From Pseudodesulfovibrio senegalensis (lineage in GTDB: Bacteria; Desulfobacterota; Desulfovibrionia; Desulfovibrionales; Desulfovibrionaceae): a stretch of DNA of 64,000 nucleotides. The position numbers and the translations under genes were made by a program. The stretch lies in contig NZ_WAIE01000009.1 of the NCBI RefSeq assembly GCF_008830225.1, positions 41,950 through 105,949 of the forward strand, written 5' to 3'. This document shows positions 25,730-32,921 of the stretch, in pieces. The notes beneath the pieces were generated by a model, which ran no database searches, was not told the DNA's origin, and was given only the letters and a program-made list of their open reading frames with translations. Positions within the stretch are counted from its first letter, which is position 1. Each line of letters starts with the position of its first letter.

Positions 25730-27685
25730 ATGTACGACGACAAGGAACTGAAAGAATATCGCGACCTGATGAAGCCGCCGGAGCACTTCGAGGAAGGCTT
25801 CGACTGGAAGACCGTCATCGGGGCCATCTTCATCGGTTTCCTGATGATGCCGGGCAGCATGTATCTGCAGCTGGTCATCGGTCAGGGCATCGGTCCTGCC
25901 GCACGCTGGGTGACCATCATCCTGTTCGCGGAGATCGCCAAGCGCTCGTACTCGGAGCTCAAGCAACAGGAAATTTTCCTGCTCTATTACATGGCCGGGG
26001 CCGCGCTGGCGTCGCCGTTCCAGGGGCTTTTGTGGAACCAGTACCTTGTGCAGTCGGACGCGGCGCGCATGCTCGGGCTGACCGAGTTCATTCCGCATTG
26101 GGTGGCGCCCGGGCTGGATTCGGCCGCCTATCTGGAACGCACGTTCATGCACCGGGATTGGCTGATCCCCATTCTGCTGCTGGTGGGCGCGCAGCTGGTG
26201 CAGCGCATCGACCATTTCGGGCTGGGCTACAGCCTGTATCGCCTGACCTCGGACGTGGAAAAGCTGCCGTTCCCCATGGCTCCGGTGGGCGCGCTGGGCA
26301 CCATGGCCCTGGCCGAATCCACGGACGAACGCAAGTCCGGCTGGAAATGGCGCGTGTTCTCCATCGGCGGCATGATCGGGCTGGCCTTCGGATTTTTCTA
26401 TGTGCTGCTGCCCGCGCTATCGGGGCTGCTGTTTCAGGAGCCGATACGGCTCATTCCCATACCGTGGATCGAGCTGACCCGGCATACCGAGGATGTTCTC
26501 CCGGCCGTGGCCACGGGCTTCCAGTTCGACCTCGGGTTGGTGTTCATCGGCATGGTGCTGCCGTTCTGGGCGGTCATCGGCGGGCTCGTGGGGCTGATCA
26601 TCACCATCATCGCCAACCCCATTCTGTATACCCACGGCGTGCTGCACCGCTGGCATCCGGGCATGGAAACCGTGGAAACCGTGTTTGCCAACAATTTCGA
26701 TTTTTACATGAGCTTCGGCATCGGGCTGGGGCTGGGTATCGCCATCATCGGTGTGTGGTACGTGGTCAAATCCCTGCGATCGGCCTCGGGCGGCATGGAT
26801 TTTTCCGTGCTGCTCAAGACCAACAAGAACCGGGGCGACATCAATATCTGGGTCTCGCTGGGCATCTACGTGGCCTCCACGCTGGCCTACATCCTCATGT
26901 GCGTGTGGCTGGTGCCGTCGTTTCCGTGGATATTCTTCGTGCTCTACGGCTTCATCTACACCCCGGTGGTCTCGTATATCACCGCGCGCATGGAGGGCGT
27001 GGCCGGGCAGTTCATCAGCCTGCCCATGGTGCGCGAATTCTCGTTTATCGCCGGGGCAAAATTTTTCGGCTATCAGGGCATCGAGATATGGTACGCGCCC
27101 ATTCCCATTCACAACTACGGCGAGGCCACGGTGCAGTTCCGGCAGATCGAGCTGACCGGCACCAGCCTGCGCGGCATCATCAAGGCCGAGATGATCGTGT
27201 TCCCGGTGGTCATGATCGCTTCGCTGCTGTTCTCGCAATTCTTGTGGCGGCTGGCCCCGATTCCCTCGCCGCAATATCCGTTTGCGCAGGAACTCTGGCA
27301 CTTGCAGGCCCTGAACACCCTGCTCATGCAGACGTCCACGCTGGAAGGAAATTCCCTGTTTTTCGAGGCGCTTTCCGGCCCCATTGTCTGCGCGGGCATC
27401 GGGCTGGGGCTGGTCATGTATACCACGCTCAACCTGCTGGGCATGCCCGTATTGCTGGTCTATGGCGTGGTGCGCGGATTGGGCCAATCCACCCCGCACG
27501 GGCTGGTGCTGGAGGTGCTGGGCGCGCTGCTGGGCCGTTTCTATTTCCTGAAAAAATACGGCGCGCAATGGCGGCACTATGCCCCGGTGCTGCTGGCCGG
27601 ATTCTCCTGCGGCATGGGCCTGACCGGCATGTTCGCCATGGGCTGCACCCTGATCATGAAATCATTGGGCAGGCTGGCCTACTGA
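25730..27685 (+). CDS. OPT-like polytopic membrane protein
   Basis: The 651-residue protein has about 14 membrane segments and resembles the oligopeptide transporter superfamily: an amphipathic N-terminus, WKTVIGAIFIGFLMMPGSMY, paired helices with internal repeats, PFPMAPVGALGTMALAES in the middle, and AMGCTLIMKSLGRLAY at the end. OPT proteins carry peptides or metal chelates across the inner membrane. The ATG at 25730 follows AAAGG; an in-frame extension to 25655 runs through the palindrome and is rejected. Its position after an FtsX-type ABC system and a second OPT-like protein suggests one machine. The substrate is unknown. Confidence 0.82.
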   Translation: MYDDKELKEYRDLMKPPEHFEEGFDWKTVIGAIFIGFLMMPGSMYLQLVIGQGIGPAARWVTIILFAEIAKRSYSELKQQEIFLLYYMAGAALASPFQGLLWNQYLVQSDAARMLGLTEFIPHWVAPGLDSAAYLERTFMHRDWLIPILLLVGAQLVQRIDHFGLGYSLYRLTSDVEKLPFPMAPVGALGTMALAESTDERKSGWKWRVFSIGGMIGLAFGFFYVLLPALSGLLFQEPIRLIPIPWIELTRHTEDVLPAVATGFQFDLGLVFIGMVLPFWAVIGGLVGLIITIIANPILYTHGVLHRWHPGMETVETVFANNFDFYMSFGIGLGLGIAIIGVWYVVKSLRSASGGMDFSVLLKTNKNRGDINIWVSLGIYVASTLAYILMCVWLVPSFPWIFFVLYGFIYTPVVSYITARMEGVAGQFISLPMVREFSFIAGAKFFGYQGIEIWYAPIPIHNYGEATVQFRQIELTGTSLRGIIKAEMIVFPVVMIASLLFSQFLWRLAPIPSPQYPFAQELWHLQALNTLLMQTSTLEGNSLFFEALSGPIVCAGIGLGLVMYTTLNLLGMPVLLVYGVVRGLGQSTPHGLVLEVLGALLGRFYFLKKYGAQWRHYAPVLLAGFSCGMGLTGMFAMGCTLIMKSLGRLAY

Positions 27686-27899
27686 CCGCACAAGGCCCCC
27701 TTGCCCGCGCCCGCGAATTCGGAATACCCCTCTCGCCCAGAGGGTATAAAAAATTGGCCCGCCCACTGGCCGCAACCCGCATTGTCAAAATTTTTGAACC
27801 GAAACGGTTGAGTGTAGACCGCACAGAGAAAGAAAAAGAAGACATTTAAAACATTGAAATATAATGATATAAAATTTATTTTCGCACTTGGTCAAAACA

Positions 27900-27915
27900 T
27901 GGCACACCAGTTGCT
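27900..27915 (+). promoter_or_regulatory. Sigma-54-type promoter of RNA copy B
   Basis: TGGCACACCAGTTGCT matches the -24 (TGGCAC) and -12 (TTGCT) blocks of sigma-54 promoters without mismatch and with exact spacing. The predicted start is about 27925. The preceding 60 bp are AT-rich, as is common where IHF or an activator bends DNA. Confidence 0.8.
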
Positions 27916-27924
27916 ATAAAGAAA

Positions 27925-27995
27925 GTATCCTTCTTCTTTTGTAACGAGAATCAACAGGCTCCACGGGGTTGTCCCGCTGGGGCCTTCTCGTTATT
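27925..27995 (+). ncRNA. Structured small RNA, copy B
   Basis: The element repeats copy A of the minus strand at 13.7 kb. Positions 27921-27943 are identical to it. The hairpin consists of outer stem AACGAGAA (27943-27950)/TTCTCGTT (27985-27992), a 5' bulge TCAACA, inner stem GGCTCCA/TGGGGCC, the same bulged C, and an apical stem CGGGG/TCCCG with a TTG loop. Compared with copy A one inner pair changes from C-G to A-U and one apical pair from A-U to C-G. Only TTATT follows the hairpin, so termination would be weak. The nearest downstream feature is a truncated tRNA, not a gene, so a leader role is unlikely for this copy. Confidence 0.72.
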
Positions 27996-28029
27996 GGGCG
28001 GGGGCGGATTGAGGGCGAAGGTCGGGGGA

Positions 28030-28080
28030 TACCGGCCTCTCACGCCGGCAACAGGGGTTCAAACCCCCTTGGGGACGCCA
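28030..28080 (+). pseudogene. tRNA-Glu(CTC) 3' fragment, probable attachment-site remnant
   Basis: The segment carries a complete anticodon arm (CCGGC CTCTCAC GCCGG, anticodon CTC), variable loop, T-arm (AGGGG TTCAAAC CCCCT), the 3' acceptor strand TGGGGAC, the discriminator G and CCA. The matching 5' acceptor strand (GTCCCCA) and a normal D-arm are missing upstream. Such 3' tRNA fragments are left at one end of elements integrated by tyrosine recombinases. An integrase remnant lies 2 kb to the right, which supports this origin, although the orientation implies the intact tRNA lies on the left, outside the window. Confidence 0.75.
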
Positions 28081-28090
28081 TAAGATTTCA

Positions 28091-28123
28091 ACGGGTTACG
28101 GTTTTCGCCGTAGCCCGTTTTTT
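28091..28123 (+). terminator. Intrinsic terminator after the tRNA-Glu fragment
   Basis: ACGGGTTACGG pairs with CCGTAGCCCGT (one G-U pair) around a TTTTCG loop and is followed by six T. It is the kind of terminator expected behind a tRNA gene. Confidence 0.88.
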
Positions 28124-28264
28124 CGTTGGACACACTTTTGGATACACTTGTCGCAGAAAACCTGCATCGTTCCAGCGCGTTGATGGACAATTGCCAACCA
28201 TCTGTTCTACAAGAAGGTTAATTTATTGACTTGTAAATTATAGCATCACTTCATGCAGGTAGTA

Positions 28265-29275
28265 ATGTTCTCTCTCCGACGCCAAGACACATACCCGATC
28301 ATCGGAATCACCAAGAATCAGTGGGATTTGGAGCCTCAAGGAACTCTTGATAAGTTTTGGGTGGAGGATAACAAGGACGGCAAACGGTATCTTTTTAAAG
28401 CGGGACGACCCCACACATGCCAAAACACGGCCGAAATGGTCGCTTCCAAAATTTGTGAGACTCTTGGCATCCCCCATGCCTATTATGATTTTTCCATCTC
28501 TGATGGAACTCAGGGAGTTATTTCTTCATCTTTCCTTCTGAATGGAGGGAAGGAAGGTCGCCTAATATTTGGTAATGAGCTGTTAGAAAAAGCGTACGAC
28601 GATTACGATGCGACAAAAAGGTACAAGCTAAAAGCATATACCCTTAGACGGACAGCCGCATTTTTCTCCGCGATTTCGCGCCCCAACGACTCTTTTCCCC
28701 TGTATCCGTGTAACCCGAATGACCCGTCGTACAGGGCAATAATCGATGAAGAATTAACCGCATCGGATATGTTTTTAAGCTACCTGATGCTAGACGCCTT
28801 AATAGGCAACTTGGATAGGCATCACGAAAATTGGGGACTTATAGTAGATACCGACAAAAACATGTGGCTTGCTCCGACATATGATCATGCCTCAAGCCTT
28901 GGGCACAACTTACTAGACCATGACAGAGAAGGTAGACTTGTCACAAAAGACTCCAGAAGATCAGTCGAAGCTTTCGTTAAAAGGGCCAAGTCGGCGTTTT
29001 ATGAACAAGGCAAACGTTGCCCCTCGCTCTGCTGCTTCTGCCTCGCAGCCGCCCGATTAGGGCCAGAAAGAGCCAATTATTGGCGAAATAAATTGGAACT
29101 GCTTACAGACGATGAACTTGACTTGATACTACGACGAGTGCCATCTGAATTTGCTAGCGACATAAGCCTTCATTTCATGTATGAAATGATAAAGTGTAAC
29201 AAAAAAAGGATTCTGGAAGTAGAGTATGGGAACCGGAAAGAAGCTATTTGTTGCAGTCAAGGATGTCCCAAGTAA
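28265..29275 (+). CDS. HipA-family (HipT-like) serine/threonine kinase
   Basis: The 336-residue protein lacks the usual N-terminal subdomain of HipA and begins close to the kinase core (KRYLFKAGR with the likely ATP lysine). It carries the HipA/PI3K-like catalytic loop GNLDRHHENWG (about 181-191) and the metal-binding segment YDHASSLG (about 206-213). HipA-type toxins phosphorylate translation factors or tRNA synthetases. Base composition is AT-rich, unlike its neighbours, which points to acquisition by transfer. ATG 28265 follows GCAGGTAG; an ATG at 28253 is also in frame. It overlaps the next gene by 50 nt. No HipB-like helix-turn-helix gene is present nearby. Confidence 0.82.
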   Translation: MFSLRRQDTYPIIGITKNQWDLEPQGTLDKFWVEDNKDGKRYLFKAGRPHTCQNTAEMVASKICETLGIPHAYYDFSISDGTQGVISSSFLLNGGKEGRLIFGNELLEKAYDDYDATKRYKLKAYTLRRTAAFFSAISRPNDSFPLYPCNPNDPSYRAIIDEELTASDMFLSYLMLDALIGNLDRHHENWGLIVDTDKNMWLAPTYDHASSLGHNLLDHDREGRLVTKDSRRSVEAFVKRAKSAFYEQGKRCPSLCCFCLAAARLGPERANYWRNKLELLTDDELDLILRRVPSEFASDISLHFMYEMIKCNKKRILEVEYGNRKEAICCSQGCPK

Positions 29276-29969
29276 TGCTTGGATTCCTGTAGGAACTTTG
29301 TCTTTCTCTGATGGTGCATACAAATTTCAGTATACTAAGGGAGTCCAAAGAATCGCGGATTTTGTCCCCTTTGGAAGGATGCGAGATATCTCCAAAGAAT
29401 ATTTTTCCAATGAACTCTTTGCCCTGTTTAAGAACAGAATCCTTACCCCTTCTAGATCCGACTACGATCAATACCTAGCTTGGCTAAATCTTGAAAAAGA
29501 AAATGCTGACGAACTAAGTATTCTGGCCATTTCTGGAGGGGAAAGGCGTACTGACAACATTGAGATTTTCCCGATGCCCACCATGCAAGATGGGCGTTAT
29601 TGCTACGACTTCTTCTCCCATGGCATCAGGCACATGTGTGATGGCTGCCAAGATAGAATAAATGCTTTAAAAGCAGGAGACAGACTATTCCTCTGCGCAG
29701 ACAAGCAAAACCTTTTTCATTCTGAGGCGTGGATGTTGCGTACTGATACGCCGAAGGCTCTTGTTGGATATTTGCCCCGTTTCTTCTCTCATGATTTATC
29801 TACTCTTTTCGAACTAATTAGCAATCCTGATGATATCAGCATTCGCGTCGTTCAAGTAAACGAAGGCGCACCAATTCAATTCAAATTATTATGCAGGTTG
29901 GAAGCACCTTGGCCCGAAGGCTTTAAGCCACTTTCTAGTAAAGATTTTTTACCATACCAAGCCAGTTAA
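29226..29969 (+). CDS. HipS-like plus HIRAN-domain protein, partner of the HipT-like kinase
   Basis: The first 90 residues (WIPVGTLSFSDGAYKFQY, SNELFALFKNRILTPSRSDY) resemble the N-terminal subdomain that HipA normally carries itself and that HipBST systems encode separately as HipS. Residues about 128-195 (FFSHGIRHM, LKAGDRLFLCADKQNLF, VGYLPRFFSHDLSTL) fit a HIRAN domain, a module that in other proteins binds DNA ends. A fusion of the two in one protein makes it a candidate antitoxin or sensor. The ATG follows GGAAG and overlaps the kinase gene by 50 nt in another frame, so expression is coupled. Domain calls are by pattern only. Confidence 0.75.
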   Translation: MGTGKKLFVAVKDVPSNAWIPVGTLSFSDGAYKFQYTKGVQRIADFVPFGRMRDISKEYFSNELFALFKNRILTPSRSDYDQYLAWLNLEKENADELSILAISGGERRTDNIEIFPMPTMQDGRYCYDFFSHGIRHMCDGCQDRINALKAGDRLFLCADKQNLFHSEAWMLRTDTPKALVGYLPRFFSHDLSTLFELISNPDDISIRVVQVNEGAPIQFKLLCRLEAPWPEGFKPLSSKDFLPYQAS

Positions 29970-30217
29970 AAAATACAGGGGGAACTCCAGATTGGAACTT
30001 CCCCTTTTTTTGCGTGACCTTTTAGCTGATTTTTTTGTGCTTTGAAGGTGATCACCTTCGCAGACTTTCGATTATGCATGACTGTGTTCAACGCCTTACG
30101 TGTCTTCTTCGTCCCGAGGGAATGCGGGTACCGTTCCGTCGTCGTCGCATTTTTATGCCTAAGGACGGTCTGAACGCCGTTAGGGGGCGTATAAGTAGCC
30201 TCGGTTTTTCGGACCAC
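29966..30217 (-). pseudogene. Tyrosine recombinase (integrase) C-terminal remnant
   Basis: The minus-strand frame encodes VQTVLRHKNATTTERYPHSL, which matches the last conserved block of phage-type tyrosine recombinases (LRHKNxxTTxxYxHS, with the catalytic tyrosine). The catalytic arginine and the rest of the enzyme are missing upstream, and the upstream sequence (30218-30340) has no related reading frame. It is therefore a decayed integrase tail. Its position at the edge of the AT-rich patch supports that the patch is an old integrated element. Confidence 0.6.
29977..30011 (+). terminator. Intrinsic terminator after the hip-like pair
   Basis: AGGGGGAACTCC and GGAACTTCCCCT form a stem with two internal mismatches and an AGATT loop, followed by seven T. 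It begins 8 nt after the stop codon. Confidence 0.8.
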
Positions 30218-30383
30218 TGAGCAGCGTTTTTACGGTAGATAGTATAACAGGCTACGATGTTTGACAGGCCCAACGGTCCCCTCCTGCCGCGCCAAAGGCG
30301 CGAGAAATGGATTCCCAAGGCCGTGGCCTTGGGCCGCCGGAGGCAAAATCCAGATTGCCTGGAAAGGCACCTGCGGCGTTGCT

Positions 30384-30440
30384 GCAAAAAACACCGAAAC
30401 TCACGTAGGGTTGCTACGCATCGTTCCGGTGTTTTTTTGC
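30384..30440. repeat. Intergenic structured repeat, copy 1
   Basis: GCAAAAAACACCG (30384-30396) pairs with CGGTGTTTTTTTGC, enclosing AAC/GTT and a nested CGTAG/CTACG hairpin. It is preceded by CTGCGGCGTTGCT. The same order of parts with different paired arms recurs at the right end of the window (63932-64000). It may also terminate the convergent rRNA methyltransferase gene. The remaining bases of 29970-30495 hold only the integrase remnant and a 16-bp palindrome at 30044-30059. Confidence 0.75.
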
Positions 30441-30495
30441 GCCTTGCATCCGGCGCTTCCCAAGCCGTCTGTTGTGGCTCGAAATGTTTTTCCCT

Positions 30496-31764
30496 CTACA
30501 CCCGCACCAGCGCGGCCCAGAAGAACTCGTTGAGCGGCGAGCTTGCGGGCGTGTGCCACGTGGTCACGGTCGTGGCCGAGGGATTGGCCTTGAGCAGCCG
30601 TTCCAGCTGGTGCTCGTTTTCGTCCGGGTTGAGCGTGCAGGTGATCATGGCCAGCAGGGAGCCGGGCTTGAGGGTCTGCATGGCGCGGTTCAGGATGGCG
30701 GCCTGCAGTTGTTCGAGGTCCGCGAGGTCGTGCTTGGTGCGCCGCCATTTGGTGTCCGGCCTGCGCGAGAGCACGCCGAGGCCGGAGCAGGGCAGGTCCA
30801 GCAGCATGGTGCCCACATTTTGTACCGGCGGTTCACGGTCGGCCCGGGCCGCGAACACCGGCACCTTGGGCAGTTCGCGGTGCAGGGCGCGCAGTCGGCC
30901 CATGTGCGGATCGCTGGCAAAGATGTCGTCGATGCCCAGTTCCTTGAGCACCCGGCTTTTGCCGCCTCGGCCGGAGCAGGCGTCCCACACGGGTGTGGGC
31001 CATGATTGGGGGTCGAGCATGTCCACCACCTGCCGGGCCGCAAAGCTCTGGCGCGTCAGCGGCGGGTCGGCCTTGGGCAGCCTGGTGCCGGGCCGCAGGG
31101 CAAAGCTCATGCCGTCGATGTCCAGCACGTCCGGGTTGGCGGCCAGTTCATTGTAGAAAACGTCCGCGTCCGGGTGGCGGTAGAGGTTCAGGCCGATGGC
31201 CGGGGCACTGGCCTGCGCCTTGAGCAGGTGCAGGGTGTCCTGCTCGCCGTATGCCCGCTGCCAGAGTTCGATGATCCATTCCGGACAGGAATAATAGCGG
31301 CTCAGAAATTCGGTTTGCGTGGCGTCCTTGCGGTACCAGTCCGGGTCGGCGGCGTCGTCGCCCAGCTCGGAAATGCGCCGCAGCACCGCATTGAACAGCC
31401 CGGCAAGGCGCGCCTTGGGCTTGGTCTTGGCGAAATCCACGGCCCAGTTCACCGTGGAATAGGCCGGGATGCGCTCCAGATGCAGCAGTTCGTAGGCGGC
31501 CACCCCCAGCGCCAGCCGCATCTTGGGCGGCAGTCGGGTGGGGTCCTTGATGAAGCGGGAGAGCACGTATTCCAGCCTGCCGCGCATGCGCAGGTAGCCG
31601 TAGGCCAGTTCCGTGGCCAGCCCCTTGTCGCGCGGGTCCAGCTCGCGCGTGCGCAGGGCCGTGTCCAGTGCGGCCTGTATGTCCGTGTCGTTTCCGAGGC
31701 AGCGGTGCAGGGCTTCGAGCGCGGCTGTTCGCGCCGGAGGCAGGGGCGCGGCGTTGGTTTTCAT
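30496..31764 (-). CDS. RsmB-type 16S rRNA (cytosine-5)-methyltransferase
   Basis: The 422-residue protein has an N-terminal NusB-like RNA-binding domain (RTAALEALHRCLGNDTDIQ onwards, about 10-140) and a C-terminal Rossmann methyltransferase of the Nol1/Nop2/Sun family. It has WDACSGRGGKSRVLKEL for AdoMet binding, LLDLPCSGLGVLSRRPDTKW with the motif IV cysteine, and ITCTLNPDENEHQLERLL with the catalytic motif VI cysteine. It methylates C967 of 16S rRNA in the E. coli case. The ATG at 31764 follows AAGGAG; the longer open frame upstream is rejected. A DUF116 gene lies upstream on the same strand, a frequent pairing. Confidence 0.9.
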   Translation of the reverse strand: MKTNAAPLPPARTAALEALHRCLGNDTDIQAALDTALRTRELDPRDKGLATELAYGYLRMRGRLEYVLSRFIKDPTRLPPKMRLALGVAAYELLHLERIPAYSTVNWAVDFAKTKPKARLAGLFNAVLRRISELGDDAADPDWYRKDATQTEFLSRYYSCPEWIIELWQRAYGEQDTLHLLKAQASAPAIGLNLYRHPDADVFYNELAANPDVLDIDGMSFALRPGTRLPKADPPLTRQSFAARQVVDMLDPQSWPTPVWDACSGRGGKSRVLKELGIDDIFASDPHMGRLRALHRELPKVPVFAARADREPPVQNVGTMLLDLPCSGLGVLSRRPDTKWRRTKHDLADLEQLQAAILNRAMQTLKPGSLLAMITCTLNPDENEHQLERLLKANPSATTVTTWHTPASSPLNEFFWAALVRV

Positions 31765-31954
31765 TGTGGGCTCCTTGTAGCCATGGCGCGGACGGAAGGG
31801 GAAATGATTTGTGGTGTCCGGAACCATGGTTGCGCCGGACGGTTTCCGGCGGTGTAATGTTCTGCTCGCTTCAGGGCGGGCCCGGTAGCTTGGAGCATAG
31901 GAGTGTTTTGCGCAATGCGCAAGAACGGGGTGTGTCGGTTCGACGGCGTTCGGG

Positions 31955-32782
31955 CTACAGCTTGGTGGCCTGCCCGGTGCCGATGGCCTTGCCCCGTGCG
32001 TCCGGGGCGTGGTCCTTGTCCAGAAAGCGGAGCAGGGCCGCTTCAACGTTCGGCAGGGCCACGGTGGTGTCGAGGCACGGCCCGTGCGGGCGTTGGTTCA
32101 TCACCCCGAAGACCGGCAGGGGATAGGTGTCCTGAATGCCGCTGGAAAGGTCGCGGTGGCAGGCCACGGCAATGATCAGCTTGGGCCGCAGCTGCACCAC
32201 GATGCGCCGGGCAATGGTGCCGCCCGTAGCTATTGCCAGATGCACGCCGTATTTGTCGTGCAGGTCCAGCAGGCCCGCAATGGGGCATTTGCCGCAACGC
32301 ACGCAGTTGTTGATGTCGTAGGTCAGCCTGCGGTCGCATTTGCTGTTTTGCAGGCAGTGCGGCATGAGCAGCAGGATTTTGTTCGGGGGGTAGGTTCCGG
32401 CCTCGGCCAGTACCAGCTCGTTGTTCACGCTGATGAACGAGAGCATGATGGCTTTTTTGTCGATGCCCAGCGCGCGTCCCAGCATGACCATGAGCGGCAG
32501 GAACAGCTTGATGGTCAGCCCGCGGAAACGCCGCGAACCGGGGATGGGCCGCTTGAGCACGATGTTCAGGAACAGACCCCAGTAGGCCCAGCACACAAGC
32601 CCGCCGAGGCCGAGCACGAGGATGCCCAGAATCCATTTGGCGCTGGGATGAATGGCGTCCAATCCAACATATGGAATGACCCAGAGGAGCACCAGAAGGA
32701 TACAGACCAGAAAGCATGACGCGCTGATCAGGCCTATGAAGAGACGCTTGCGGGAGGGTTCGGCAATGTGTGGTTCGTTCAT
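31955..32782 (-). CDS. DUF116-family membrane protein
   Basis: The 275-residue protein has two N-terminal membrane helices (about 15-38 and 48-75). A cytoplasmic domain of the DUF116 type follows: LMPHCLQNSKC, NNCVRCGKCPIAGLLDL, GGTIARRIV and AVACHRDLSSGI. The five to six cysteines could ligate an iron-sulfur cluster or zinc. DUF116 genes commonly sit near fmt and rsmB-like genes, and here an RsmB-type gene follows, which hints at a translation-related role. No biochemical function is established to my knowledge. Confidence 0.87.
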   Translation of the reverse strand: MNEPHIAEPSRKRLFIGLISASCFLVCILLVLLWVIPYVGLDAIHPSAKWILGILVLGLGGLVCWAYWGLFLNIVLKRPIPGSRRFRGLTIKLFLPLMVMLGRALGIDKKAIMLSFISVNNELVLAEAGTYPPNKILLLMPHCLQNSKCDRRLTYDINNCVRCGKCPIAGLLDLHDKYGVHLAIATGGTIARRIVVQLRPKLIIAVACHRDLSSGIQDTYPLPVFGVMNQRPHGPCLDTTVALPNVEAALLRFLDKDHAPDARGKAIGTGQATKL

Positions 32783-32870
32783 GGTCGGGGCCGATAGTAA
32801 ACGGATAGGGAGTGGCCGTCCAGTCTGGCGGGGTATAATGTTTCGTTTGGATGTGTTGCCCGGGGCACGG

Positions 32871-32910
32871 AAAAAAGCGGCGGGGCAGGAATGAAGCCTC
32901 CTGACCCGCC
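32871..32910 (-). terminator. Intrinsic terminator after the chemoreceptor gene
   Basis: Read on the minus strand, GGCGGGTCAGGA pairs with TCCTGCCCCGCC around an 8-nt loop and is followed, after GC, by six T. It stands 12 nt past the stop codon of the chemoreceptor. Confidence 0.9.
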
Positions 32911-32921
32911 GTGCGGTGTTG

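Noticed and set aside
28030..28080. Functional tRNA-Glu gene
   Set aside because: The 5' acceptor strand and D-arm are missing, so a cloverleaf cannot form.
30044..30059. 16-bp perfect palindrome GAAGGTGATCACCTTC
   Set aside because: It lies inside the integrase remnant frame and has no adjacent promoter, so an operator role cannot be supported.
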